A stretch of 35,000 nt of DNA from Chondrilla cf. caribensis (taxonomy: Eukaryota; Porifera; Demospongiae; Chondrillida; Chondrillidae), in assembly GCA_964020155.1 (NCBI GenBank), contig OZ026546.1, positions 357,501 to 392,500 of the forward strand. Reading direction: 5' to 3'. The notes beneath the pieces are model-generated. The model searched no databases, was not told the origin of the DNA, and was given only the letters and a program-made list of their open reading frames with translations. The position numbers and the translations under genes were made by a program. This document shows positions 1 to 11,800 of this stretch, one piece after another (the first letter of the stretch is position 1; each line of letters begins with the position of its first letter).

Positions 1-365
1 TCAAGTAAACCACTGATAACCAATGTACATGTATGTTGTATGGATGTGATGAAAAACCTCAATGTTTTGTGACTGTCTTCTAGTGTATTGCACAAGTGTG
101 CACATGACCCACTCACAGTAATAATAATGAATGATTATGTGTATATGTTAGAACTGTGGTGCATATGCTTTATGTGCATGTAATAGTTCACACAACAGGT
201 CATCAATTTCAGGACAAGGATTACTTTAAAGATATTGTCATGGACAGAAGCAATAAAAATTCAGTCATTTTCAAAGAACAAATAGCGTTTTGTGTTGATG
301 TCATTTTCTCCCGCCTCCCATTCCAGGGGGCATCCCCTGAGTTCCTGATTGGACTTGCCGCATCA

Positions 366-680
<315 letters not shown>

Positions 681-780
681 TCAATACTGTTTGATCAGCT
701 CCTCCACTTCTCTTATGCTGGTACCAGAACCTCTGGCTACACGGGTCACTCTACTTGCTTGACGGTCAAACACACGTTTA

Positions 781-1170
<390 letters not shown>

Positions 1171-1173
1171 TTA

Positions 1174-1530
<357 letters not shown>

Positions 1531-1828
1531 CTATCAACTGATGGAACAACACAACACGATATGCTCCAAATAACAACACAGGAAACACACATACACACAA
1601 ACGATTATTAATTCTGTGTTTGGTATATTGGCAGAGATCTCGCCATTGAACCTACATGTGTATATGTAGCTCTTTCAGGTCAGCCTCAATTACAATACAT
1701 ACGTACATAAGTAACATACATACTACTTAGACACATACATGATACATGCATGATACAGTATGTACGTATGTACATTAAAATGCTCTTGTTGGGAACTTTC
1801 TCAAGTGTGACACACGTTACATATGCTA

Positions 1829-2059
<231 letters not shown>

Positions 2060-2343
2060 TTAGACAGGAACATCTTGGACAGTCTACAATGATGATGAGA
2101 TCTGAACATATGGGGTTCATTCGGTACAGTCTACATTGAAGGGCACATATTAATATGCGGGGCAGTCTACACGGAGAAACAGACAGTATACCAGTGAAGA
2201 CATGTTTATAAGAAGCTATATGTCCTAGTACGCTCAATCTTGAGAGTTTTTATTCGTCTCTATAGTCGACACTTAGTTGCCTTTTGTGTGCCGTCACAAT
2301 TCACGATACTAACTAGGAGTCAAGGATTTATAGGGTCTTCTCA

Positions 2344-2469
<126 letters not shown>

Positions 2470-2546
2470 CTAGCGAAATAGGCCTCACTTAGGTCGTGAC
2501 AGTCACACATAAGTCTAAAACACTTAGTCTAGTAGAGTCCACATAC

Positions 2547-2727
2547 CTACAAAGAGATCATTTCCAGTGCCATAAGGGTAGCGTGGTCTTTCCTTGGTGC
2601 TGGTCTTAGATAAGACCAATACTCTTCTGTCAAATTGGTAATACCAAAGAGAGGCAGACAGGAAGAAAACGAACGCCAAACATAATATGACAAATTTGTA
2701 CGCAGTGGTAAGTCTACTCAACGACAT
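2547..2727 (-). CDS. Orphan first exon of a carbohydrate sulfotransferase (signal anchor)
   Basis: 181-nt exon starting at the ATG at 2725-2727 and ending at a gtatgt donor (TTTGTAG then gtatgtgg). It encodes a short basic N-terminus, a hydrophobic segment at about residues 9-30, a WYYQFD motif and the tail RPRYPYGT. This is the signal-anchor design of type II Golgi enzymes. It has the same length, phase and sequence type as exon 1 of copy 2 (20223-20403). No sulfotransferase exon lies downstream on this strand; the next exons, starting about 100 bp away, belong to SRP54, and the phase does not fit SRP54 exon 2. It is most likely the remnant of a fourth truncated copy. Homology to the copy 2 locus fades about 30 bp past the donor. 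Confidence 0.7.
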
Positions 2728-3240
2728 AGCTTTTCACTACCGCTAGCTATTGAAGGGTACTGCCGGGCTTCCCACTATATAACGAGCATCTATACAACTC
2801 TTTGTCTGACATCATAAACAGTGTTGTTCAATCTAGCTAGCTACGTACTAGGCGTCTAGGGTCTGAGAAATGACTAGGCGAAATGGTCCGAGACCGCGGG
2901 ACTTGGATTGCTTATCGTTCGACCGAGAAGCTGCCAGAATTTATTAAGTCCCTACTTCCCTGAAACAGACTAAGTGGGGGTAACGTCTGTGACATCGCAC
3001 AATACTATGTATACTGGACGTGTTTACGGTTTGAACTCATCGCGCTTTCTACGTGCAATCGACCTCTAGACCCAGGCCCGCGTCGGGAGAACCATATTAT
3101 TATACGGAATCTGATCATCATACGTTATGGATTTATCGGCCAAATTTGATGTTTACGTAGGTTAATGCTATTAATGGTAACAACAAAGTCTATAAAGTAC
3201 AACTGTACATCTATCATGCAAGATGACATAATATCTATAG
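2728..3240. other. Upstream flank of orphan exon 1
   Basis: The first ~70 bp share short blocks with the region upstream of copy 2 exon 1 (20404-20475), including tataacgagcatct. On the minus strand this gives GATGCTCGTTATATAG, a possible TATA-like site about 50 bp before the ATG. Similarity then decays and nothing else is recognised. Confidence 0.35.
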
Positions 3241-3314
3241 TTATTGAAGGTTATTTTGTTTGGATATCATCCTGCTCGGGGATAATTTGAAAGGAGAAAG
3301 GGAGAAAAACTGGC

Positions 3315-3390
3315 AGCTACAGGACTTGAACCCAGGGTGTCTAGTTGTAGCCGCCATAACCACCAAGCCACAGAGCCACCACAGCAACCA
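3315..3390 (-). repeat. tRNA-like sequence, probable SINE head
   Basis: On the minus strand there is an A-box-like TGGCTTGGTGG and, about 30 bp further, a perfect B-box GGTTCAAGTCC, spaced as in an internal Pol III promoter. Part of a cloverleaf can be drawn (GGTGGCT against AGCTGCC), but the D and anticodon arms do not fold cleanly. A tRNA-derived SINE or tRNA pseudogene is therefore likelier than a functional tRNA. No second copy is seen in the window. Confidence 0.5.
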
Positions 3391-3499
3391 GCCCCTCCCA
3401 ATTCTCCTTTCATACTGCACCGGTGCATGGTACTGCCAACTGCAGTCTGACGCCGGTGAGACCACCATGGGAAAAAAGACTCATGCAATGTAATCACTG

Positions 3500-4549
3500 G
3501 TCAACACTAAAATGTCCAAACACAGTGGTAGATGATCGAGGTGTTCTTATGTCATGGTTGTACACAGGTAAGTCTTCAGAGGTCTCATGGCAATGAAGGA
3601 GCACTCACTAACTGCAAGCTTAGGTGGTGCAATGCCTCCATCCAATCGATTTGGTACTTTTCTTCTCCTCGGCACTGTTCAACATCAACTTCTTACTGGG
3701 CTGTAATGACAAGATCCCAATAGGCATCAAATTGTGCATCTGAGCGCAATAACTGTAATATTGTTACTGTCATTCCAGCAACACTCAGCAGCAGACTTGG
3801 AGGTTAACTGCAATGCCTTGCTCAAGCTATCAGTGCTAGTACCTTAAAATAAGTTCCCTAAGATGAGCTCCAAAGTAGGACGAGAAGGTCTTGAATTGTG
3901 ACTCCACAGCAATGACATACGGACTTGAAGGTGGGATCGAGTCCTTTGATGTCTCCTGTAGACACTGCAGCTATCTAGCTAGCTATATACGGTAGACTAG
4001 GTTCTGTAGATAGTTGACTGCTCTGAATAGGGCCTTACGTAATATTATAGTCTTGTATAGTTATAGTTAATTTTCCTGATCACTTCTTATTCCAAAGTTG
4101 GAAGCTGGGTCTCGTACCAGACACCACTTTTCTGTTACTGGTGTGCAGTGGGTGTTGGAACACTTGCTGATTGATATAATTATTGCTTTCAATTGAAGTA
4201 GTGATGAAGCAACTGATCTACCATTGCTCCGCATTGACCACGTCTGTAGGTGGATATCACATCGCTACCCATTGATATCAAATAATTCAGAATGTCATTA
4301 CAAATTATTAATGAATATCACTTAGTCTATTATGTTATCTGATGAATATCATCATAAGAAGCACACTTACACACAAATAAAAATGTGCAAAATAATAATC
4401 AACAGAATCGGATCTAGATATATCATACTGTCTTTGGACTTAGTCTATAGCTATAAATTAGGAAGGACTAGAGGAGATCATGCAGCTTCTACCACCTGGT
4501 AATGAAACAGCCCCTGGAAGAATGGACTGCATAATAACTGCACCAGTAA
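3500..4549. other. Unassigned intergenic sequence
   Basis: No gene or repeat family recognised between the tRNA-like element and the last exon of sulfotransferase copy 1. The sequence is AT-rich. Around 4371-4440 it has weak similarity to 20751-20810, which suggests it is duplicated flanking DNA of the sulfotransferase unit. Confidence 0.4.
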
Positions 4550-7284
4550 CTAGTAATGAAGGTTTGCATATTCTCTGTCAGAAGATGGAAATAAACTGTA
4601 ATAAAAGTCAAATTCTGTTTTGAACCTGTCGAGAACTGTCTGGATTGTTCTTCTTAGAATACTGGAGGATGTGATGAACAAGAGAAGGATGACATGAAAG
4701 AGGTTACAACAAGAATTAACATGGCTGTTGAAAATGATTGAACCATTGGATTAATTATTAATAATATAAAGGGGTATCTGTGATTTAATAAGAACATTAA
4801 CTGCTTTACAAGCCACACCCAATTGATCTTCCTCTGCACTGACCACACCCACGACTCCTTTACATTGACCACACCCACATGTCTCCTCTCTTCACACTGA
4901 CCACACCCACATGACTCACATTGACCATGACCACGACTTCTCCCTCTGCACTGAGCACACCCACATGACTTCTCCCTCTGCACTGGCCACACCCACATGA
5001 CCCTCCCTCTACACTGACCACACCCACATGACCCTCCCTCCACACTGACCACAACCACATGACCCTCCCTCTACACTGGTCACACCCACATGACTTCTCC
5101 CTCTACACTGACCACACCTACATGACCCTCCCTCTACACTGGCCACACCCACATGACTTCTCCCTCTACACTGACCACACCCACATGACCCTCCCTCTGC
5201 ACTGGCCACACCCACAAGACCCTCCCTCTGCACCGGCCACACCCACATGACCCTCCCTCTGCACTGACCACACCCACATGACCCTCCCTCTGCACTGGCC
5301 ACACCTACATGACCCTCGCTCTGCACTGGCCACACCCACATGACCCTCCCTCTACACTGACCACACCCACATGACCCTCCCTCTGCACTGGCCACACCTA
5401 CATGACCCTCCCTCTACACTGACCACACCCACATGACCCTCCCTCTGCACTGGCCACACCTACATGACCCTCCCTCTACACTGGCCACACCCACATGACC
5501 CTCCTCTTCACACATGCTGTATACTTACTCCTCATCTGGAGCTGCCTCAAAGCTGAAACCAGTCCTTTTAGTAAATTCCTCCTTCAGCTTGGCTCTCTCT
5601 CCATGAGGAACCTGGCCAAAGTACAAATTCATCATTTCTTTCATTGACAGTGTGGAGTGTTCACTGCGAGTGTGATACAGCCACTGGGGTGCTCCAACCT
5701 CACGTAGTACTTGGGATATGTCGTCCGTCATTGAGTGGAAGTTACCGTAGAATGTGTAGTTCACAACACAGGGGTTACACAGGTGAAACATGGGCATGAA
5801 GTGCTGGTCTAAATTCCTACAATGGAGTGAGGGACAGAGGATAAGGGGAATACATGTGCTACAGTCACCATCGAGACCTAACAAGTTTCGCTATCCAGCA
5901 TTTATGCAAACACACATGTTCCCAATGTTCTATACACTTATAATATCTAATTATACCTTGATATGAATTGAATCACATTGTCAAGTATGTACATATGATA
6001 GTTTTTGTAATAAAATGGTGTTCTCCTGTACATTGCATGAGCTAAGAGAGTTCACAATTACATATTCGGCTTAAAGGTGATTACGGAGTTCATTTCATAT
6101 ACATGTATACTACAAATACTGTAATGTATTAATATATGTACATACAGATACGTATATATTTCACTGCACAGTAGATACACTTACATACAGTATACACAAT
6201 ACATACGTACGTTTGTATACGAAATGTGTTCTATGTGTTTGTAAAATATACACACGTACTTACATGTGTAAACCATTTGTACTATATTATTGTGTTGGGT
6301 AGTTCAACCACAACAAGAAATCTTATAGTCATGACTGTAGTAGACTCACAAGAGGTTTTCTTGGGACAAATATGTCATATAATCTGTAAAGGGCACATAC
6401 TGTACCACTTCCCCGTTGCTCACTACTTCCTTGAGAACCTTCTTGTGATTGTCATGTGACAGGAAGTGGGCAACATCTGCTTTGTTGGGGTCCTTCAGTC
6501 TCTTATCACTGCTCAGAGGAACTTCCAGCTGTACACGAAGCATTCAATAGTACAGAATATGACACAGTAAATGAGTTACGTACATGTGCCCCTGTTCCCA
6601 GATACTCTACCCTTCAACCACACACCTTGTACAAGTGTACACGTGCCCCTGTTCCCAGTCACTCCACCCTCCAACCACACACCTTGTACAAGTGTACACG
6701 TGCCCCTGTTCCCACCTACTCAACCCACACACCTTATCTTTATATCCAGACAGCATTCGTTCCAAGGGATCTCGGAGAATCATGAACTTGTAGTATGTTC
6801 TCAGTCTTTTCTCTCTTTCTGATTTTGGTAACCGATAGAGAAGAGTCTTATGTGTGTTTTTTCCATGAATGTCATGACGATCAAATGTCTGATTGGCTCG
6901 AATTAGACCATGGAGGTATTCAAATACTGGCTTTAGGCTTGTACAACCAGCTATATTTGAAGGAAGGGTTGGAAAAATTGGAACATACGTATGTACGTAT
7001 GTATATACACTTACATATAATACAATTATATTTATAGCCACTAGCACCCCCACACACCCACACCTCCACTCATACCCGACCACCCCACACAACACACACA
7101 CACGTGCACACACGTGCACACACACACACACACAAACACCAACCTTTAGGTACAAAACAGTATATGATCTTATACTTGTCATCATACATTAAATGCTGGT
7201 ATGCATTTGTCATGTCAACATTTCTAGCTTCTTTATGAGAATTGCAGAACTTCAACACTGCTTCATGTTGTGACCTGTGTGTGT
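4550..7284 (-). CDS. Carbohydrate sulfotransferase copy 1, exons 2-6 (exon 1 not found)
   Basis: Sulfotransfer_2 family (CHST8-14/HNK-1 type): transfers sulfate from PAPS to a glycan in the Golgi lumen. Exons in transcript order: 7284-7144, 6950-6733, 6528-6350, 5816-5529, 4661-4550. All have GT-AG borders and matching phases. Exons 2 and 3 join to form CFVPKAGCTS, the 5'-phosphosulfate-binding loop. Exon 3 ends with ILRDPLERMLSGYKDK, the 3'-phosphate-binding motif. Exon 5 carries HFMPMFHLCNPC and YTFYGNF, typical of the family. Exon 5 ends at a perfect gtaagtat donor after APDE; exon 6 adds 36 residues ending LHY, then TAG. Reading through that donor gives a false stop at 5525. No lesions are seen in these exons, but no clear signal-anchor exon precedes 7284, so the copy may be 5'-truncated or use a distant exon 1. 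Confidence 0.8.
4830..5515. repeat. 31-bp minisatellite in the last intron of copy 1
   Basis: About 22 imperfect units of roughly 31 bp (core CTGACCACACCCACATGACC, with CCTCCCTCTGCA between units; some units carry TTCTCC). On the transcribed strand it is G-rich (GTGGGTGTGG, GAGGGAGGG). Shorter versions occupy the same intron in copy 2 and copy 3. The long open frames across it are a by-product of the repeat. Confidence 0.9.
5830..6340. other. Intron 4 of copy 1
   Basis: AT-rich intron DNA rich in TACGTA/TATACA words, between the acceptor at 5817 and the donor at 6349. No other feature seen. Confidence 0.6.
6585..6732. repeat. 56-57-bp minisatellite in intron 3 of copy 1
   Basis: About two and a half units of a 56-57-bp repeat (core CCACACACCTTGTACAAGTG) directly beside the exon 3 donor. 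On the minus strand each unit contains ACAAGGTGTGTGG, resembling the real donor AAG/gtgtgtgg. The repeat seems to have grown from the donor flank. Copy 2 has about four units and copy 3 almost none. Confidence 0.8.
7090..7135. repeat. CA microsatellite in intron 2 of copy 1
   Basis: Short interrupted CA run (with ACGTGC interruptions) just before exon 2's donor. This is the position where copy 2 has about 650 bp and copy 3 about 200 bp of CA repeat. Confidence 0.9.
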
Positions 7285-8233
7285 CTGGAGGATGAATGGT
7301 ACACAAACACCATCATTAGAGTATCATATATGTTAAACACTCACTATAGGGATACGTATGCACCTACCTACATATGTGCATACAAGTATGGACCATGTTC
7401 AGTATACACATTATATACACTGTGCTTCGTGTATATTGTATGTACACGTTACGTATAGACACCGTGTGTACAATAGAGTTTAAAGAAGTTGAACATGTCT
7501 GCAGTACACATCTATTGTCCAGCATTGAGAATGCACGTGCGCGTATATATGTACATACAATGCACAATTGGGTTTAAAGGGTGTACAAATACATGTTTGA
7601 TGAGTACAGCCCCACAATGGACTGTATCAGCATGCTCACAGTGAGGGATCTGTAATGGACCGTGTATGAGGTCTTCTCTCACATATGTACGGTACTTTAT
7701 CATGCATAGTTCCCCTACCAGCTCCATAAGGGAATATCAGTAAGTGAACGTTTAACTAGTCTTGCGTAGCACGACTCTCGTTTGCCATTTTATTTCTCAT
7801 GGTGACTAATAATTATAAAGCCACGAACGCCAAGCCGACAGGCATTCAGATTACCAAATGCTGGCAAGACACGAAGTGATGACGGATTAGAAAACCCTGC
7901 TTTCAACAAGGCTGTGGTGTTTAGATCTAAGGCACCTCGTTATCTGGGCCTTTGGATGCCGGTTTCATAGCAGGCTAAAGAAGCACCTGATTTAAATTGT
8001 TCTGGATGGTTTTGCTCGTATATTATGTCCTCTTCACCAAAGCCAAGTTGATATGCATCGTACACCATCTACAAGTCAGGTCTGGACAATAGTGAGAACA
8101 CGCTCGATCTCCGAATGATTTCATTAGCTCATAGCCCAAATTCCACAGTAGCAAGGGGAAATTTCAAAAATTCAACGCTTCAACTTTACAAGTTGTTAAG
8201 ACGCCATATCGATGAAGTATCGATGATGCTGTG
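7285..8233. other. Region upstream of copy 1 exon 2
   Basis: The first ~40 bp match the flanks of exon 2 in the other copies, then similarity stops. An open frame at 7512-7727 could end in a phase-1 GTATGT donor but has no hydrophobic anchor. No confident exon 1 found. Confidence 0.4.
8038..8058 (-). pseudogene. Possible relic of the copy 3-type exon 1
   Basis: The minus strand reads MHINLAL from an ATG at 8058. About 20 of 21 nt match the MRINLAL start of copy 3 exon 1 (29605). The frame meets a stop four codons later and the signal anchor is missing, so it could only be a deleted exon. The homologous stretch is short. Confidence 0.35.
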
Positions 8234-8394
8234 ATGCTGAAACCTCGCTAATCCGACACCTCTATAATCCGACCATTATATGAGGTACAGTCACCATACA
8301 TAAGTATGGTAAGAGGCACTCCATAATCCAACAACCTCCTAATCCAACATTATTCTCAGGTCCCATTGAGTGTTGGATTAGAGAGGTTTCACTG
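8234..8394. mobile_element. MITE with about 21-bp inverted ends (pogo/Tigger-like termini)
   Basis: GAAACCTCGCTAATCCGACA at the left is repeated inverted at the right as TGTTGGATTAGAGAGGTTTC, followed by ACTG and TA. Size about 160 bp and non-coding. CAGTGAAACC-type ends next to TA are usual for pogo/Tigger-like MITEs. The left TA is not preserved. Confidence 0.55.
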
Positions 8395-8404
8395 TACAGT
8401 GTTG

Positions 8405-8685
8405 CCGATCAAAAATTCTCCCAGGTGTCTAAATGGCACATAGCATTAAACATTAATTTTGTCTGTACATTTCAATATACATAACTAATGTAAGTGTAAT
8501 ATCCCTTGTGTTGATCACTCAGGTAATTTCACATTACTTTGCTGGTCACCAAGGGCTGCCCAGTGTCCGTGCCAAACTGACCAACACAATTTCAGATGCA
8601 TACAAACCGTCCTGAGTGTGCTATAGGCCTCGTGGTGACAAGCAAAAAATGTCAATTTCTTCCATGTCAACAAGGCCTCTCATGT
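8405..8685 (-). repeat. Inverted copy of the ~330-400-bp repeat
   Basis: Inverted and diverged copy of the repeat found at 30590-31620 and 34520-35000 (shared words: GGGCTGCCCAGTGTCCGTGC, CTCGTGGTGACAAGC). It lies next to satellite array 1, as the other copies lie next to array 2. Confidence 0.75.
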
Positions 8686-8800
8686 TATAGGATTGAGAGA
8701 GGTGTATCCATTAACCAGTAGTATACATTAGTATATTATGTATAATATAATATAACTGTAAATTATATGCGCATTAATTTACTTGAAAATACATTAATAA

Positions 8801-11800
8801 AGTGAGGGACCACCTATGGTGATGAAAATTGTTTCATAAGTTAGTATAGGTCAACAGCTACATTCTCATAAAATATCATGTTGACACGTCCCCTCTCCCA
8901 TGAGCTACGCAAAAGGTGCTTAACGTTATTTCATCCTATACCTTCCCATACATTATAAAATATTAAGCACCTCCGGATGTAGTTCAAGTGAGGGACCACC
9001 TACGGAGATGAAAATTGTTTCATAAATTAGTATAGGCTCACAGCTAGGTCCTCATAAAATATCATGTGGACACGTCCCCTCTCCCATGAGCTACGCAAAA
9101 AGGTGCTTAACATTATTTCATCCTATACCTTCCCATATATTACAAACTATTAAGCACCTCCGGTTATAGTTAGGGTTAGGGACCACCTACGGAGATGAAA
9201 ATTGCTTCATAAATTAGTATAGGTTCACAGCTAGGTCCTCATAAAATATCATGTTGACACTCCCCCTCTCCCATGAGCTACGTAAAAAGGTGCTTAACGT
9301 TATTTCATCCTATACCTTCCCATACATAAAATATTAAGCACCTCCGGATGTAGTTCATGTTCGGGACCACCTACGGAGATGAAAATTGTTTCATAAGTTA
9401 GTATAGGTCCACAGCTAGGTCCTCATAAAATATTATGTGGACACGCCCCCTCTCCCATGAGCTACGCAAAAAGGTGCTTAACGTTATTTCATCCTATACC
9501 TTCCCATACATTAACAAATATTAAGCACCTCCGGATGTAGTTCAAGTTCGGGACCACCTACGGAGATGAAAACTGTTTCATAAGTTAGTATAGGTCCACA
9601 GCTAGGTCCTCATAAAATATCATATTGACACATCCCCTCTCCAATGAGCTACACAAAAAGGTGCTTAACGTTATTTCATCCTATACCTTCACATACATTA
9701 ACAAATATTAAGCACCTCCAGATGTAGTTAAAGTTAGGGACCACCTACGGAGATGAAAATTGCTTCATACGTTAGTATAGGTCCACAGCTAGGTCCTCAT
9801 AAAATATCATGTTGACACGCCCCCTCTCCCATGAGCTACGCAAAAAGGTGCTTAACGTTATTTCATCCTATACCTTCCCATACATTGCAAAATATTAAGC
9901 ACCTCCGGATGTAGTTCAAGTGAGGGACCACCTACGGAGATAAAAACTGCTTCATAAGTTAGTATAGGTCCACAGCTAGGTCCTCATAAAATATCGTGTT
10001 GACACGTCCCCTCTCCCACGAGCTACGCAAAAAGGTGCTTAACGTTATTTCATCCTATACCTTCACATACATTAACAAATATTAAGCACCTCCGGATGTA
10101 GTTAAAGTTAGGGACCACCTACGGAGATGAAAATTGCTTCATAAGTTAGTATAGGTCCACAGCTCGGTTCTCATAAAATATTATGTGGACACGCCCCCTC
10201 TCCCATGAGCTACGCAAAAAGGTGCTTAACGTTATTTCATCCTATACCTTCCCATACATTGCAAAATATTAAGCACCTCCGGATGTAGTTCAAGTTCGGG
10301 ACCACCTACAGAGATGAAAACTGTTTCATAAATTAGTATAGGTCCACAGCTAGGTCCTCATAAAATATCATGTTGACACGTCCCCTCTCCCGTGAGCTAC
10401 GCAAAAAGGTGCTTAACGTTATTTCCTCCTATACTTTCCCATACATTGCAAAATATTAAGCACCTCCGGATGTAGTTCAAGTTCGGGACCACCTATGGAG
10501 ATGAAAACTGTTTTATAAGTTAGTATAGGTCCACAGCTAGATTCTCATAAAATATCATGTGGACACGCCCCCTCTCCCATGAGCTACGCAAAAAGGTGCT
10601 TAACGTTATTTCATCCTATACCTTCCCATACATTAACAGATATTAAGCACCTCCGGATGTAGTTAAAGTTAGGGACTACCTACGGAGATGAAAACGGTTT
10701 CATACGTTAGTATAGGTCCACAGCTAGGTCCTCATAAAATATTATGTGGACACGCCCCCTCTCCCATGAGCTACGCAAAAAGGTGCTTAACGTTATTTCA
10801 TCCTATACCTTCCCATACATTAACAAATATTAAGCACCTCCGGATGTAGTTAAAGTTAGGGACCACCTACGGAGATGAAAACGGTTTCATATGTTAGTAT
10901 AGGTTCACAGCTAGGTCCTCATAAAATATTATGTGGACACACCCCCTCTCCCATGAGCTACACACAAAGGTGCTTAGCGGTATTTCATCCTATACCTTCC
11001 CATACATTAAAAAATATTAAGCACCTCCGGATGTAGTTGAAGTGAGGGACTACCTACAGAGATGAAAATTGTTTCATAAGTTAGTATAGATCAACAGCTA
11101 GATTCTCATAAAATATCATGTTGACACGCCCCCTTTCCCATGAGCTACGCAAAAAGGTGCTTAATGTTATTTCATCCTATACCTTCCCATACATTAAAAA
11201 TTATTAAGCACCTCCGGATGTAGTTCAAGTTAGGGACCACCTACGGAGATGAAAACTGTTTCATAAGTTAGTATACATCCACAGCTAGGTCCTCATAAAA
11301 TATCATGTTGACACCTCCCCTCTCCCATGAGCTACGCAAAAAGGTGCTTAACGTTATTTCATCCTATACCTTCACATACATTAACAAATATTAAGCACCT
11401 CCGGATGTAGTTCAAGTTAGGGACCACCTATGGAGATGAAAACTGTTTCATAAGTTAGTATAGGTCCACAGCTAGGTCCTCATAAAATATCATGTTGACA
11501 CTCCCCCTCTCCCATGAGCTACACACAAAGGTGCTTAGCGTTTTTTCAACCTATACCTTCCCATACATTGCAAAATATTAAGCACCTCCGGATGTAATTA
11601 AAGTTAGGGACAACCTACGGAGATGAAAATTGTTTCATAAATTAGTATAGGTTCACAGCTAGGTCCTCATAAAATATTATGTGGACACCCCCCCTCTCCC
11701 ATGAGCTACACACAAAGGTGCTTAGCGGTATTTCATCCTATACCTTCCCATACATTACAAACTATTAAGCACCTCCGGATGTAGTTGAAGTGAGGGACTA

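Noticed and set aside
3895..3960. B-box-like GGATCGAGTCC as a second tRNA-like element
   Set aside because: No matching A box at the required distance.
5009..5395. 128-codon Cys/Gly-rich repeat protein (minus)
   Set aside because: The 31-bp minisatellite has no stop in this frame, so the period is simply 31 residues. It lies in an intron, and the paralogs do not keep the frame.
5525..5528. Stop codon after DEE as end of the sulfotransferase
   Set aside because: The stop lies within a perfect gtaagt donor, and a phase-matched conserved last exon follows in all copies.
7512..7727. Open frame as exon 1 of copy 1
   Set aside because: It has a phase-1 donor candidate but no hydrophobic anchor and no similarity to either known exon 1.
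9166..9180. Telomere-like TTAGGGTTAGGG
   Set aside because: A chance variant in one satellite unit; not repeated.
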